A program made the translations under genes and the position numbers. From positions 186,001-250,000 of the forward strand of contig JAHUUJ010000002.1 of NCBI GenBank assembly GCA_019218365.1: a stretch of 64,000 nucleotides of DNA, in the 5' to 3' direction. Shown in pieces: positions 1-8,907 of the stretch; position 1 is the first letter of the stretch; each line of letters opens with the position of its first letter. The stretch is from Actinomycetaceae bacterium TAE3-ERU4. Its GTDB lineage: Bacteria > Actinomycetota > Actinomycetes > Actinomycetales > Actinomycetaceae. The notes beneath the pieces were generated by a model. It saw only the letters and a program-made list of their open reading frames with translations. It did no database searches and had not been told where the DNA came from.

Positions 1-2075
1 TAGCACGGGTCGTGGAAAGTAACTTTTTGCGCGTCTGCCGGATCTGGGGCAATTGGAGTAAGCTTACCTTCACGTACTAGCTGATTAAGTAGCTGAGTGT
101 GGTGTAAGACTTCGTATTTTCCTCCAATTTGTGGGAACTCCCGGGCAATTGCGTTAAAACAGTGTGCGCAGGTAACGACAATCTTGGTGGCTTTTACTTC
201 GTTTAGCGTCTCTACTGCTCCGGCGGCAAGCATCTGGAAAAGTAACTCGTTACCGGCGCGGCGAGCCGGATCACCGGTGCAGGTTTCCGCCTGTCCAAGA
301 ACCCCAAATTTAACTCCGGCACGATAGAGAAGCTCAGCAACCGCACGCGAGGTTTTTTGTGCCTGATCGTCAAAAGCCCCGGCGCAACCAACCCAGAATA
401 CGTAGTCTACTTCGGTTGCGTCCTCGACATCTACACCGATAACGGGAACCTCGAAATCTAGGGGCTTGGCCCAGGCAAGGCGCTTGCGTGGTGCTTGCCC
501 GTAAGGGTTAGATTTAGTTTCCAGCTTACGGAATACCCCGGCTAGTTCCTTGGGGAACGCTGATTCCAATAGCACCTGGTGACGACGAAGATCGACGATG
601 TGATCGACGTGTTCGATATCCACCGGGCACTGTTCCACGCAGGCGCCGCAGGTGGTGCAGGCCCATAGAACGTCAGGAGTGATTACATTGGGAACCAAAT
701 CAGTGTATTGCAAGGCAACCCCGTATTCGGGGTCCGGGCTGGCGCCAGCGGCCATTAGCGCCCCTAGTACGTCACCGGTGTGGGCTACTTGCGGAAGGTT
801 CTCATCAATTGCGAAAGAGGGGGAGCTGCTTTCGCAATCATTTCCAGTTCGTGCTTTATCAAGTGGCACGAGAGGAGTTTCATCAACCGGGTCGGTTTCC
901 ACCTCTTGGCCCTGAGCGGCAAGCTGGTTAGCGGCACGCATAAACTGGGCGGCCGAGGCGTGGTGGTCACGTAGAGCAAGGGTAAAAAGTTTTGGGGAAA
1001 GAGGTTTTCCCGTGGCCCATGCGGGGCAAAGCTCCTGGCAGCGTCCGCATTCGGTGCAAGTGTCGAAATCTAGTAGACCCTTCCAGGTAAAGTCGGTGAT
1101 GGTGCGAACCCCAAGGCGTGCATCCTCGGGTAAGTCATCAATTGTTTCTGCAGTAACCGGCTCATCATTGACGATAATAGGGTCGAGAGGGCCAAGAGCT
1201 TTTGATCCGTCTAGGTTCTTGCGTGCAAAAACGTTAATGACAGCCAAGAAACGGTGCCAGGCTACACCCATTGTGGTTTGTACCCCGGCGATAGCCATCC
1301 AGGTCATCGAGATGATGATTTTTAGGCAAGCAACAATGATGATTGCTAGGTCAATATGCGCGGGGGAAAGATAGGCGAGAAAATGTCCTATCCAAGCGGT
1401 TGTGGGGAAATGCCACAGGGAAGCTATCTGGGGATGGAAGTGCGTAGCGCGAGCGTATTCGAGGGCGCGCAGAATAATCACGCAAAGCACTACCCCCAAG
1501 ATTACGGCTTCAACGAAAATCGCCTGCCAACGGGTGGAGCCAAAAAAACGTTGGGGCAGGCTGAGGGGGGAACCTTCGCGCGGATGTGGTTGAGTCTCCG
1601 ATTTCCGCCAGGGCAGTATCCCACCGTTGCGCACACGGACTATAAAAAGCGCGCTAATACCGAGGAAACTAGCCCAGGCAAAGAACTCAACGGCCCATTC
1701 GTAGAGGAAAAAGTCTGTAATGTAGGGAATCTGGAAGCCGGGATTAAGGAGCTGCCCATATCCGGTAACCAGAGTGAGAAAAAGAATCGGGAACGAGAAC
1801 ATTACCACCCAGTGAGCGGCTCTAATCCCCGGGCGTCCCTTAAAACTAGAGTGGGAGACGATGGCTTTGAAAGCCATCCAAGCACGTGCCACAGGCGGCT
1901 TTATACGCTGAGTTGCGGGCTGCCCCATTGCCTCGCGTGAGGCGATTTGGGTGCAGCCCGCTACAAAAGCTCCGATTCCGATTGCGCTAGAAAAAAGCGC
2001 TAGAAGGAGGGCAATCGCACTGGCGACTGTAATGTTTAGACCTCCAGCTGGTTGAACTTGCTTCCTCCGTACCAT
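1..2075 (-). CDS. Membrane-associated (Fe-S) oxidoreductase, heterodisulfide-reductase-like (3' end missing)
   Basis: The reading frame enters from about 2075 and runs off the left edge, so about 690 residues are visible and the C-terminus is missing. The N-terminal third has several hydrophobic segments, like the cytochrome-b-like part of NarI/HdrE-type proteins. Next come two 4Fe-4S motifs, CTECGRCQELCP (about 1026-1060) and CTTCGACVEQCP (about 610-660), then a cysteine-rich CCG domain (CTGDP...CAHCFN, and HDPC at the very edge). This is the architecture of the large actinobacterial Fe-S oxidoreductases such as the Rv0338c family; electron transfer at the membrane is inferred and the substrate is unknown. 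The start is uncertain: ATG at 2075 lies inside the upstream DUF4235 gene and has no clear ribosome binding site, whereas a good GGAGG precedes an in-frame ATT at 2033. Confidence 0.85.
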   Translation of the reverse strand, partial: MVRRKQVQPAGGLNITVASAIALLLALFSSAIGIGAFVAGCTQIASREAMGQPATQRIKPPVARAWMAFKAIVSHSSFKGRPGIRAAHWVVMFSFPILFLTLVTGYGQLLNPGFQIPYITDFFLYEWAVEFFAWASFLGISALFIVRVRNGGILPWRKSETQPHPREGSPLSLPQRFFGSTRWQAIFVEAVILGVVLCVIILRALEYARATHFHPQIASLWHFPTTAWIGHFLAYLSPAHIDLAIIIVACLKIIISMTWMAIAGVQTTMGVAWHRFLAVINVFARKNLDGSKALGPLDPIIVNDEPVTAETIDDLPEDARLGVRTITDFTWKGLLDFDTCTECGRCQELCPAWATGKPLSPKLFTLALRDHHASAAQFMRAANQLAAQGQEVETDPVDETPLVPLDKARTGNDCESSSPSFAIDENLPQVAHTGDVLGALMAAGASPDPEYGVALQYTDLVPNVITPDVLWACTTCGACVEQCPVDIEHVDHIVDLRRHQVLLESAFPKELAGVFRKLETKSNPYGQAPRKRLAWAKPLDFEVPVIGVDVEDATEVDYVFWVGCAGAFDDQAQKTSRAVAELLYRAGVKFGVLGQAETCTGDPARRAGNELLFQMLAAGAVETLNEVKATKIVVTCAHCFNAIAREFPQIGGKYEVLHHTQLLNQLVREGKLTPIAPDPADAQKVTFHDPC

Positions 2076-2299
2076 TTGTTAGCGGTGCGAACCGCGGTGC
2101 GGCGAGAAACAGCCATAATTAGGCCGGAAAGGGCCCCGAAGACCAGAACTTCAGGGAGAGTGGCGGTTGCTTCGCCCTCACCGGGGGTGGGTGGGGTGTT
2201 ACCGGTAACGCCCTTCCAAACCTTCTTCATAACAGTGTTTGCTAAGAGAGCAGCTCCCGCAAGGGCAACTCCGTTAACGATTTTCCATGAGATATCCAC
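2036..2299 (-). CDS. DUF4235 family small membrane protein
   Basis: The product has 87 residues and starts at GTG, 5 bases after a GGAG ribosome binding site. It begins with a hydrophobic segment (about residues 8-22). A Gly/Pro-rich loop follows, then a second hydrophobic stretch (VLVFGALSGLIMAVSRR) and a basic tail. The pattern matches the short DUF4235 proteins of actinobacteria, whose function is unknown. It sits directly upstream of the Fe-S oxidoreductase, with the two reading frames touching or overlapping, so the two are probably cotranscribed. Confidence 0.8.
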   Translation of the reverse strand: MDISWKIVNGVALAGAALLANTVMKKVWKGVTGNTPPTPGEGEATATLPEVLVFGALSGLIMAVSRRTAVRTANKWYGGSKFNQLEV

Positions 2300-2417
2300 T
2301 TTGGCTCCTCGAAAGTCGACTCGTTTATCTTGTCCAGTCTAACGTGTCAGACGGGGTTTTGGCGTGCTGGGACTTACTATAAGGCGCTACGATTAGAGAA
2401 AAAGTTAGGAGTCTGCC

Positions 2418-3314
2418 ATGTCTATTCCCAGTTTACGTTTTGGGGTGAATGCGCCCGAGGGCACTGAAGCATTGCCGGTCGTGGCCGGTCGCTACCGTTT
2501 AGTTACCTATGTGGGATGCCCGTGGTGTCGGCGAGTGTTGATTGCGCGTCGACTGCTAGGTCTAGAATCTGCTATTGCTTCATCCGTAGCTAGTGGGAGC
2601 GGTGATGATGGTTTTGTTTTCGCGGATTGTGAGCACGGTTACGACCCTGATTTGCTGGTTCGTACCACTCGCGAACTCTACCGTCGCCAACCGTTGTGGG
2701 AGCCGGGAGACTCTACTAGCGTTCCGGTCTTAGTGGACGAGGAGAACGGGTCTCGTCAGGCTCGGATAGTTTGCCGGGAATCGGGTGACTTACTGTTTGA
2801 TTTAGCTACCGTCTGGGCTCCGTTACATTCGGAGCGAGCTCCGTCTTTATACCCGAAAGACGATGCTGAATTGCTTGCGGAATTAGCTGAGTACGAGCCT
2901 TGGCTAGACACCAATTTAGGTGGAGCCTACGGTAGGTTGGTTCACGCGCCCTCGCCGGAAGACGAACAAAGTGCACAGACAGAGGTGCTAGCTACCGTTA
3001 CTGCTTTGGAGGCTCGCTTGCAGGGATCTACCTGGCTGTGCGGAGAACGTCTCACCACCGCCGATGTACGCGCATTTTCGCACCTGGTAGCGTTGGCCTC
3101 TTACGCGGGGCGGAAAATATACCGCGCGGGACGAGATGCTGCTTTGGCGCAGGGAATTAGCGAGGAAGCGGCGAAGAATGCCGGTACTCTAGCCTTGCAG
3201 GAAGCCGCTTCGCCCTTTGCGGACTGGCCTGCCTTAGACGCTTATTACCAACGTTTGGCCGCTGACCCACGATGGCTAACCGAGGATGAACGCAGAGCTT
3301 TACGCTTGCCTTAA
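2418..3314 (+). CDS. Glutathionyl-hydroquinone reductase-like (Xi-class GST family) protein
   Basis: The 298-residue protein has a thioredoxin-like N-terminus with the active-site motif CPWC (VGCPWCRR, about residues 34-41) and an all-helical C-terminal GST domain (LTTADVRAFSHL, about 215). This is the layout of the ECM4/YqjG family, which reductively removes thiols from S-conjugated hydroquinones. Those enzymes usually carry CPWA; the second cysteine here suggests dithiol chemistry. Actinobacteria make mycothiol rather than glutathione, so the real cofactor is probably not glutathione; this is inference. An AGGAG site precedes the ATG. The gene is divergent from the DUF4235 gene and ends at a strong terminator. 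Confidence 0.8.
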   Translation: MSIPSLRFGVNAPEGTEALPVVAGRYRLVTYVGCPWCRRVLIARRLLGLESAIASSVASGSGDDGFVFADCEHGYDPDLLVRTTRELYRRQPLWEPGDSTSVPVLVDEENGSRQARIVCRESGDLLFDLATVWAPLHSERAPSLYPKDDAELLAELAEYEPWLDTNLGGAYGRLVHAPSPEDEQSAQTEVLATVTALEARLQGSTWLCGERLTTADVRAFSHLVALASYAGRKIYRAGRDAALAQGISEEAAKNAGTLALQEAASPFADWPALDAYYQRLAADPRWLTEDERRALRLP

Positions 3315-3328
3315 GTACAGATTTAAAG

Positions 3329-3368
3329 AGTGGGGAGAGGCCCTTTCGCCTCTCCCCACTATTTTTAG
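3329..3368. terminator. Bidirectional intrinsic terminator
   Basis: A perfect 12-bp stem (AGTGGGGAGAGG at 3329-3340 with its complement at 3349-3360) is followed by a T-rich tract. It separates the convergent hydroquinone-reductase-like gene and the ABC exporter gene and can serve both. Confidence 0.9.
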
Positions 3369-3382
3369 TTTATCCCCGTAGG

Positions 3383-5326
3383 TTAGTTTTGATTTTCCCC
3401 GTAGGTTAGTTGCGCATCGTGCAAGTTGCGGTAGTGCCCGCGTTTTTCCATCAGCTCCTCGTGCGTGCCCTGTTCTACCACATTCCCATTTTCCATAACC
3501 ACGATTAAATCGGCGTTACGGATTGTGGAAAGTCGGTGGGCAATTACGAAGCTGGTACGTCCAGCGCGCAAGGTATTCATTGCCTTTTGGACGAGAACTT
3601 CGGTTCGCGTATCTACCGACGAGGTTGCCTCGTCAATAATAAGTATCTGCGGATTTGATAGGAAAGCTCGCGCGATAGTTAGGAGCTGGCGTTCCCCATT
3701 AGAGATACCTTCTCCCTCACTGTCGATGTAGGTGTCATATCCGTCGGGAAGTGCCCGGATAATCCGGTCCACACTAGTGGCTTTTGCAGCTTGGGTGATT
3801 TCTTTTTCCGTCGCGCCCTTCTTCCCAAAAGCAATATTTTGGGCGATGGTTCCGCTAAAAAGCCAGGTATCTTGCAAAACCATTCCGAATTGTGAACGTA
3901 ACAAATCTCGGGGGATATCCCGCGTGTTTTTACCGCCGAGATAAATATTTCCCGACTCTATTTCGTAAAACCTCATCAGTAGATTAACGAGAGTGGTTTT
4001 TCCCGCCCCAGTGGGGCCGACGATAGCTACCGTTTGTCCCCGCTTAACCTCTAAATTGAGGTTTTCAATGACAGGTTTGCCGGGCTCGTAGGAGAAGGTT
4101 ACATTACGGAAAGACACCGCAAGGTTCTTCCCCTTATCGTCTTTATCAAATGCGGGTTCTGTGGGGATAACGCTATCTACCTTGCGTGTGTCTTCAGATA
4201 GTTCGGGAGCGTCCAAGAACTCAAATACTCGTTCCGCGCTGGCACTTCCTGATTGAATTAGATTGGCCATGGAAGCAAGGTTGGAAATTGGCTGAGTGAA
4301 TTGTCGTGAGTATTGCAAGAAAGCCTGTACGTCTCCCAGGCTCATTTGTCCCGTAGCTACTTTAAGGCCACCGGCAACCGCTACAAGAACGTAGGCAAGG
4401 TTAGACAGTAGGGACATTAGCGGCATCATCGACATAGAGAAGAATTGGGCTTTGAAAGTCGCTTCTTGTGATTCTTTGTTCGTACGTGCGAATTCTTCGC
4501 GGAAAGATTCTTCCAGCCCGTACAAAAGCGTAGTCTCATGACCGCTAAAGGCTTCCTCGACAATGCTGGAAATTTCCCCAGTTGTTTTCCATTTCGCTGA
4601 AAAATGAGGCTTAGCGTGTTTCATTACGCCGCCCCCAAGGAAAAATGCCAGTGGAATTATCAACAGAGTAACGAGGGCGAGCTGCCAGGAAAGCACGAAC
4701 ATCATTACCATCATTCCCAGCAAGCTCAACACCGAATGTAGAAGTTGAACAAGAGTCTGTAAAAGAGTCTGGGTGATGTTGTCTATGTCGTTACTAACGC
4801 GGGAAAGTAAATCCCCACGAGAAGTAGTATCCAGGTAGCTGAGAGAGACCTTATCAATTTTATTTTGTGCCCGTTTACGCAAGTCATAGCCAATATTCTG
4901 GACCACCGTTCGGATAAGGTATCCGGCCATCCAATCAAGAAGAGAACTGATGAAATATAGACAAAGAACGAGTAATAAAACTATTGCTAGGGCATGCCAA
5001 TTAATCCCAATTCCGGGTGTTAAATGAAGAGAAGAAACTAGCTTTGCGACATCGGTTTTACCAGCTGCTTGCAAGTTGGCTACAAGCTGTTGTTGGGTCG
5101 TTCCCGCCGGAATCTTTTGACTAAAAATCCCTTCGAAAACCAAGTTGGTAGCATTTCCCAAAAGCTTGGGAGCCGCAACGCTAGTTCCGACCGCGATAGT
5201 AACGAGGACTATGATTATTCCCAGACGGAGGGACTCTGGTTTAAGCTGAGTGATAAGGCGATGAACAGTTGCCTTAAAATTTTTACTTTTCTGCGCGGGG
5301 TCTATTCCTTGGGGATGACGGCTCAT
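3383..5326 (-). CDS. Heterodimeric ABC exporter, subunit with the catalytic Walker B glutamate
   Basis: The 647-residue half-transporter has an N-terminal six-helix exporter domain and a C-terminal nucleotide-binding domain. Walker A is GPTGAGKTT and Walker B is ILIIDEATS with its catalytic Glu. The H-loop is FVIAHRLST. The signature is ISNGERQ instead of LSGGQ. A roughly 50-residue loop lies between the first two helices. The start overlaps the end of the upstream half-transporter by 4 bases (ATGA), so the two are made from one mRNA. The altered signature paired with a degenerate partner is typical of LmrCD/BmrCD/TM287-288-type multidrug exporters. A drug or lipid substrate is inferred. Confidence 0.9.
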   Translation of the reverse strand: MSRHPQGIDPAQKSKNFKATVHRLITQLKPESLRLGIIIVLVTIAVGTSVAAPKLLGNATNLVFEGIFSQKIPAGTTQQQLVANLQAAGKTDVAKLVSSLHLTPGIGINWHALAIVLLLVLCLYFISSLLDWMAGYLIRTVVQNIGYDLRKRAQNKIDKVSLSYLDTTSRGDLLSRVSNDIDNITQTLLQTLVQLLHSVLSLLGMMVMMFVLSWQLALVTLLIIPLAFFLGGGVMKHAKPHFSAKWKTTGEISSIVEEAFSGHETTLLYGLEESFREEFARTNKESQEATFKAQFFSMSMMPLMSLLSNLAYVLVAVAGGLKVATGQMSLGDVQAFLQYSRQFTQPISNLASMANLIQSGSASAERVFEFLDAPELSEDTRKVDSVIPTEPAFDKDDKGKNLAVSFRNVTFSYEPGKPVIENLNLEVKRGQTVAIVGPTGAGKTTLVNLLMRFYEIESGNIYLGGKNTRDIPRDLLRSQFGMVLQDTWLFSGTIAQNIAFGKKGATEKEITQAAKATSVDRIIRALPDGYDTYIDSEGEGISNGERQLLTIARAFLSNPQILIIDEATSSVDTRTEVLVQKAMNTLRAGRTSFVIAHRLSTIRNADLIVVMENGNVVEQGTHEELMEKRGHYRNLHDAQLTYGENQN

Positions 5327-7080
5327 TTGTCTGCCACCTCTTTTTCTTCCTGCGAAGCAACAATTTCCCGATATGTTGGACAGGAAGAAAGTAGTTCCTC
5401 ATGTTTTCCTCGACCAACGATATTGCCGGCGTCAAGAACAAGTATTTGCTCCGCGTCCTTAATGCTATTTACCCTCTGGGCAATTATTAAGACCGCCGCC
5501 TGAGCAGTGCGCTTTTTCAAAGCGGCGCGAAGCTTTGCTTCGGTAACGTAGTCAAGAGCGGAAAAAGAATCATCAAAAATGTAAAGGGCGGCATCTCGGT
5601 AGAGGGCCCGAGCAATTGCCAGGCGCTGTCGCTGACCGCCCGAGAAATTAGTCCCACCGCTTTCAACGGTAGAGTCTAAGCCCTTTTCTAGCTTGTCAAC
5701 AAACTCTTTTGCCTGTGAAATTTCTAGCGCGCTGCTAACCCTTTGGCGAATTTCGGGGGTAATCTGTGCGTTAGGGACAGTAGAGACGGTACTCGCAACA
5801 GTGCCGGAAAATAGGTAAGACTTTTGCGGCACAAAAGAAATTAACTGCCGGAGATCTTCTAAATCGTAGTTTCTGATGTTGGTTTGGTTCAGCTGGACTT
5901 CACCCGAGGAAGGGTCAATCAAGCGTGCAAAGAGAGCCGCAAGCGTTGATTTTCCAGATCCGGTAGAACCGATAATCGCAGTGGTAGTGCCCGGCTTAAG
6001 TTCCAGGTTCAGATTCTCCACTACCGGGTACTGTGCACCAGGGTACTGTACTGAAACGTTAGATAAAGAGAAAGTTAGTTCACTATTGTTCCCCGCGGGT
6101 AAAGGCAGGGGAGTGTCCGGGTTGCTAATTACCGCTTTGGTCTGCAAAATCTCATTGATTCGCTGGGCACAAACCTCTGCCCGCGGAATCATCATAAACA
6201 TGAAAGAAAGCATCATTACGGAGAAGAAAATCTGGGTTAAGTAATTGATGAAGGCAATCATTGCCCCAACTTCCATCCCCCCGCTATCTATACGTATGGC
6301 ACCAAACCAGATTACGGAAACCGAAGCTAACGCGATAATGAAATTAAGCGAGGGAAACATTAATGCGAAGAGTTTCCCAATGGTTAAGTTAACATCTCGT
6401 AAATCTTGGTTGGCAACCTGGAAGCGTTTTTCTTCCTCGGCCTGGCGGACAAAAGCACGAATTACCCGAACTCCTGAAATCTGCTCGCGTAAAACGGAAT
6501 TTATTTTGTCAGTGCGTTCTTGAGAAACCTTAAAAAGTGGCTGAATTCGCCACATTAAAACTCCCATAATGAGAGCAAGAACAGGTACGGCAACCAGGAA
6601 TAAAAGTGAAAGTTTCGCATCTTGTAAAATGGCCATGATGATTCCGCCAATCCCAATTAGGGGAGACATAATCATGAAAGTCAGCCCCATAATGGTTAGG
6701 GACTGAACCTGCTGGATATCATTTGTAGCTCGGGTAATCAGTGAAGAAACCTCAAAACGATGCACCTCGGTACGAGAAAACTTCTGTACCGAATTAAAAG
6801 TATCCCGGCGGATATCGTGGGTAATTAACGTACCCGTGCGCGCCCCGTAGTAGAACGCACTTAAACTAGCAAGCAACTGTCCTCCGGTAAGAAGCAACAT
6901 AATAAGCCCGTAAAACAATATATTTCCGGTGTTACCAACTACGACCCCACGGTCAATGATTCGGGCGTTGAGCGTAGGGAGCCAAAGATTAGCTAGTGTT
7001 TGGGTAATTTGCAGAAAAATAACTAAAACAATCGCTGCCCAGTAAGGGCGCGAATACTTACGAAGTAACTCAAATAGCAT
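5323..7080 (-). CDS. Heterodimeric ABC exporter, subunit with degenerate ATP-hydrolysis residues
   Basis: The 585-residue half-transporter has six predicted helices, then Walker A GSTGSGKST and signature FSGGQRQ. Walker B is ALYIFDDSFSALD, in which the catalytic Glu is replaced by Asp. The switch histidine is replaced by Gln (LIIAQRVNS). These two changes mark the non-hydrolysing member of heterodimeric exporters such as TM287, LmrC and BmrC. Its own signature is intact and would complete the catalytic site of the downstream partner. The start is ATG after GAAAGGA; a short A/T palindrome lies about 30 bases upstream. Confidence 0.9.
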   Translation of the reverse strand: MLFELLRKYSRPYWAAIVLVIFLQITQTLANLWLPTLNARIIDRGVVVGNTGNILFYGLIMLLLTGGQLLASLSAFYYGARTGTLITHDIRRDTFNSVQKFSRTEVHRFEVSSLITRATNDIQQVQSLTIMGLTFMIMSPLIGIGGIIMAILQDAKLSLLFLVAVPVLALIMGVLMWRIQPLFKVSQERTDKINSVLREQISGVRVIRAFVRQAEEEKRFQVANQDLRDVNLTIGKLFALMFPSLNFIIALASVSVIWFGAIRIDSGGMEVGAMIAFINYLTQIFFSVMMLSFMFMMIPRAEVCAQRINEILQTKAVISNPDTPLPLPAGNNSELTFSLSNVSVQYPGAQYPVVENLNLELKPGTTTAIIGSTGSGKSTLAALFARLIDPSSGEVQLNQTNIRNYDLEDLRQLISFVPQKSYLFSGTVASTVSTVPNAQITPEIRQRVSSALEISQAKEFVDKLEKGLDSTVESGGTNFSGGQRQRLAIARALYRDAALYIFDDSFSALDYVTEAKLRAALKKRTAQAAVLIIAQRVNSIKDAEQILVLDAGNIVGRGKHEELLSSCPTYREIVASQEEKEVADK

Positions 7081-7110
7081 GATTATCCTTTCAGAATTCC
7101 CATGCTACTC

Positions 7111-7127
7111 GCAAAAATATTTTTTGC
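7111..7127. promoter_or_regulatory. A/T-rich inverted repeat upstream of the ABC exporter operon
   Basis: The near-perfect palindrome GCAAAAATATTTTTTGC lies between the end of the AspT-like gene and the start of the ABC exporter pair. It could be an operator for the exporter operon or a weak terminator for the gene before it. The sequence alone does not decide. Confidence 0.3.
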
Positions 7128-7171
7128 AGACTAAATGTCTTAAACTTCAGGGGGAGAAAAAACAGGGAACA

Positions 7172-8785
7172 CTAGAGCAGCACAATAACCTGCACAGCGA
7201 CGATTTTTACTATTGTGCCCAAGGCAAAAAGTGCTCCGTAAGCCGAATCTATCCTTTCATCGTTAACAAGCGAATTAGCGTAGGACAAAATTGCTGGCTG
7301 TCCCACAAAACCAGCGAAAGCCCCACTTGAACGCTGTGCGGAAAGACCGACTAAATACGCTCCAATAATCAAGAAAGCGGCCCCTAGCACCAAAGCCCCG
7401 GCAGAAACCAAGGCAATTACTAGCCCGGTTTTCGAAAAAGCCTGAGAAACAAATGCCGGGCCTGAAGAAATCCCCAAGCAGGCCAAAAACATCAAGATAC
7501 CGGTTTGGCGCAAAACAGAATTAGTGCTGTGCGGTAAATCCCAGTGCAGTGACTTTACCCGGTGGATTCCCCCGAGAATCATCCCCACCAGCAAAGGACC
7601 AGCCGCGCTACCCAAAGTTAGGCTAATTCCTCCCGGCAGCGGTAAATGAACACTTCCAGCTAAAAGCCCAAGAGAAACGCCCAAACCAAGCGAAAAAGCA
7701 TCAATTGAGGAAATACGCGCCTCCGAATCCCCAAAAAAGTCGGCCGCTTCACCCAGGTTCTTTGAGGGCAAAACAACCAAAAGGCGATCTCCTAACTGGA
7801 GAACCACATCATCATTTCCCAGCATGTCCAAATCGCGGCGACGAACTCGCGTGACCACACCACCTAAATGATTACGCACCTCTTCACGCACGTACTTTAA
7901 CTTCCGCCCAGCCAGCTTCGGGTTAGAAAGAATAAAACGACGGAAATCAACATTCCGGCGATAGTTAGTCAAATCTCGCTCAGGTGCGGACTCGCGCCCC
8001 AGTGCCCGCAAAGCCACTGCAACATCAGCGGGATTACCCACCAGTAAAACTTCATCGCCACGCTCCAGCTGAGTACGCGGTGAAGCTACTCCAATCTCGC
8101 CCTCGTGACGCAGATAAGACATTCTGACTCGTCCATCAGAAAAACCCGGTACATTCGCAATAAGGCTGGGATTTTCCACCAGCACCGAAGTTGCGGTAAG
8201 GCCTGCCTCGGCAAGCGAAGGAACATCTCGCTTACCCGGCCAACGGCGCTTTGTTAAAAGAGAAACAAAGAAAAGTGCAACCAGCACGCCCACCGGATAG
8301 GAAACTGAGTACCCCACGAGTGTTTGCGCTGGAGAAGCACTAACCTGCAAAGCCGCCGCAATTGCCGGTGAGGTCAAAGTACCCGCGTAAAGCCCGGTAA
8401 CGTACGACGGTTCTAAACCGCCCCAACGCGCAAAAATTACCGCGGCCCCGGCCATAATCCCCAGACCGCCAATCCCCAAAAACATCAGGGGCCACTGGCG
8501 GCGCAAATCCGAACGAAAAGTATTCCCAGCGGTTAAACCAACCGTGTAACAAAACAGCACTACACCAAGAGTTTTTAAAAGATCGAGGTCCTGACCCAAA
8601 CGTGGATCAAGCGCGCCCACCGCCAAACCCACCAGTAACGCTCCGGCGGCACCAAGCCGCATGGCGCCAAAACGCACTCGCCCTACTAAAGCACCGGCAG
8701 CCACCACCAACATGATGGTCAGGAGACGATGAGCCACCAAAAAATTAAAAAACACGCGGTCCTCTCCGGAAGCTAAGATCAGCAT
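7172..8785 (-). CDS. AspT/YidE/YbjL-family transporter with RCK_C (TrkA_C) domains
   Basis: The 537-residue membrane protein is built as a duplication: a hydrophobic half (about residues 10-180), a soluble middle with two RCK_C-like segments (about 190-350), and a second hydrophobic half (about 370-537). This is the layout of the aspartate:alanine exchanger family and the uncharacterised YidE/YbjL transporters. An anion or amino-acid substrate is likely, but it cannot be read from the sequence. The RCK_C modules usually bind small ligands that gate transport. The gene is divergent from the phosphofructokinase gene across a 122-base gap. Confidence 0.85.
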   Translation of the reverse strand: MLILASGEDRVFFNFLVAHRLLTIMLVVAAGALVGRVRFGAMRLGAAGALLVGLAVGALDPRLGQDLDLLKTLGVVLFCYTVGLTAGNTFRSDLRRQWPLMFLGIGGLGIMAGAAVIFARWGGLEPSYVTGLYAGTLTSPAIAAALQVSASPAQTLVGYSVSYPVGVLVALFFVSLLTKRRWPGKRDVPSLAEAGLTATSVLVENPSLIANVPGFSDGRVRMSYLRHEGEIGVASPRTQLERGDEVLLVGNPADVAVALRALGRESAPERDLTNYRRNVDFRRFILSNPKLAGRKLKYVREEVRNHLGGVVTRVRRRDLDMLGNDDVVLQLGDRLLVVLPSKNLGEAADFFGDSEARISSIDAFSLGLGVSLGLLAGSVHLPLPGGISLTLGSAAGPLLVGMILGGIHRVKSLHWDLPHSTNSVLRQTGILMFLACLGISSGPAFVSQAFSKTGLVIALVSAGALVLGAAFLIIGAYLVGLSAQRSSGAFAGFVGQPAILSYANSLVNDERIDSAYGALFALGTIVKIVAVQVIVLL

Positions 8786-8907
8786 TGCAAACCCATCTTA
8801 GAACCGAATTTAGCGTGGAGTGAATGGTTGCGACCCAGCTCACCATACTGGCTCAAAAGGATGTAAACTGGCACACTGGAACAGGCAAATAATCCGCTCA
8901 AGGAAAC

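Noticed and set aside
1356-1940. Plus-strand open frame of 194 codons at the left end
   Set aside because: It lies opposite the membrane part of the Fe-S oxidoreductase, whose motifs are clear. The predicted product shows no known pattern.
7079-7330. Plus-strand open frame between the ABC exporter and AspT-like genes
   Set aside because: Most of it is antisense to the AspT-like gene and the rest covers a likely regulatory gap; the product looks random.
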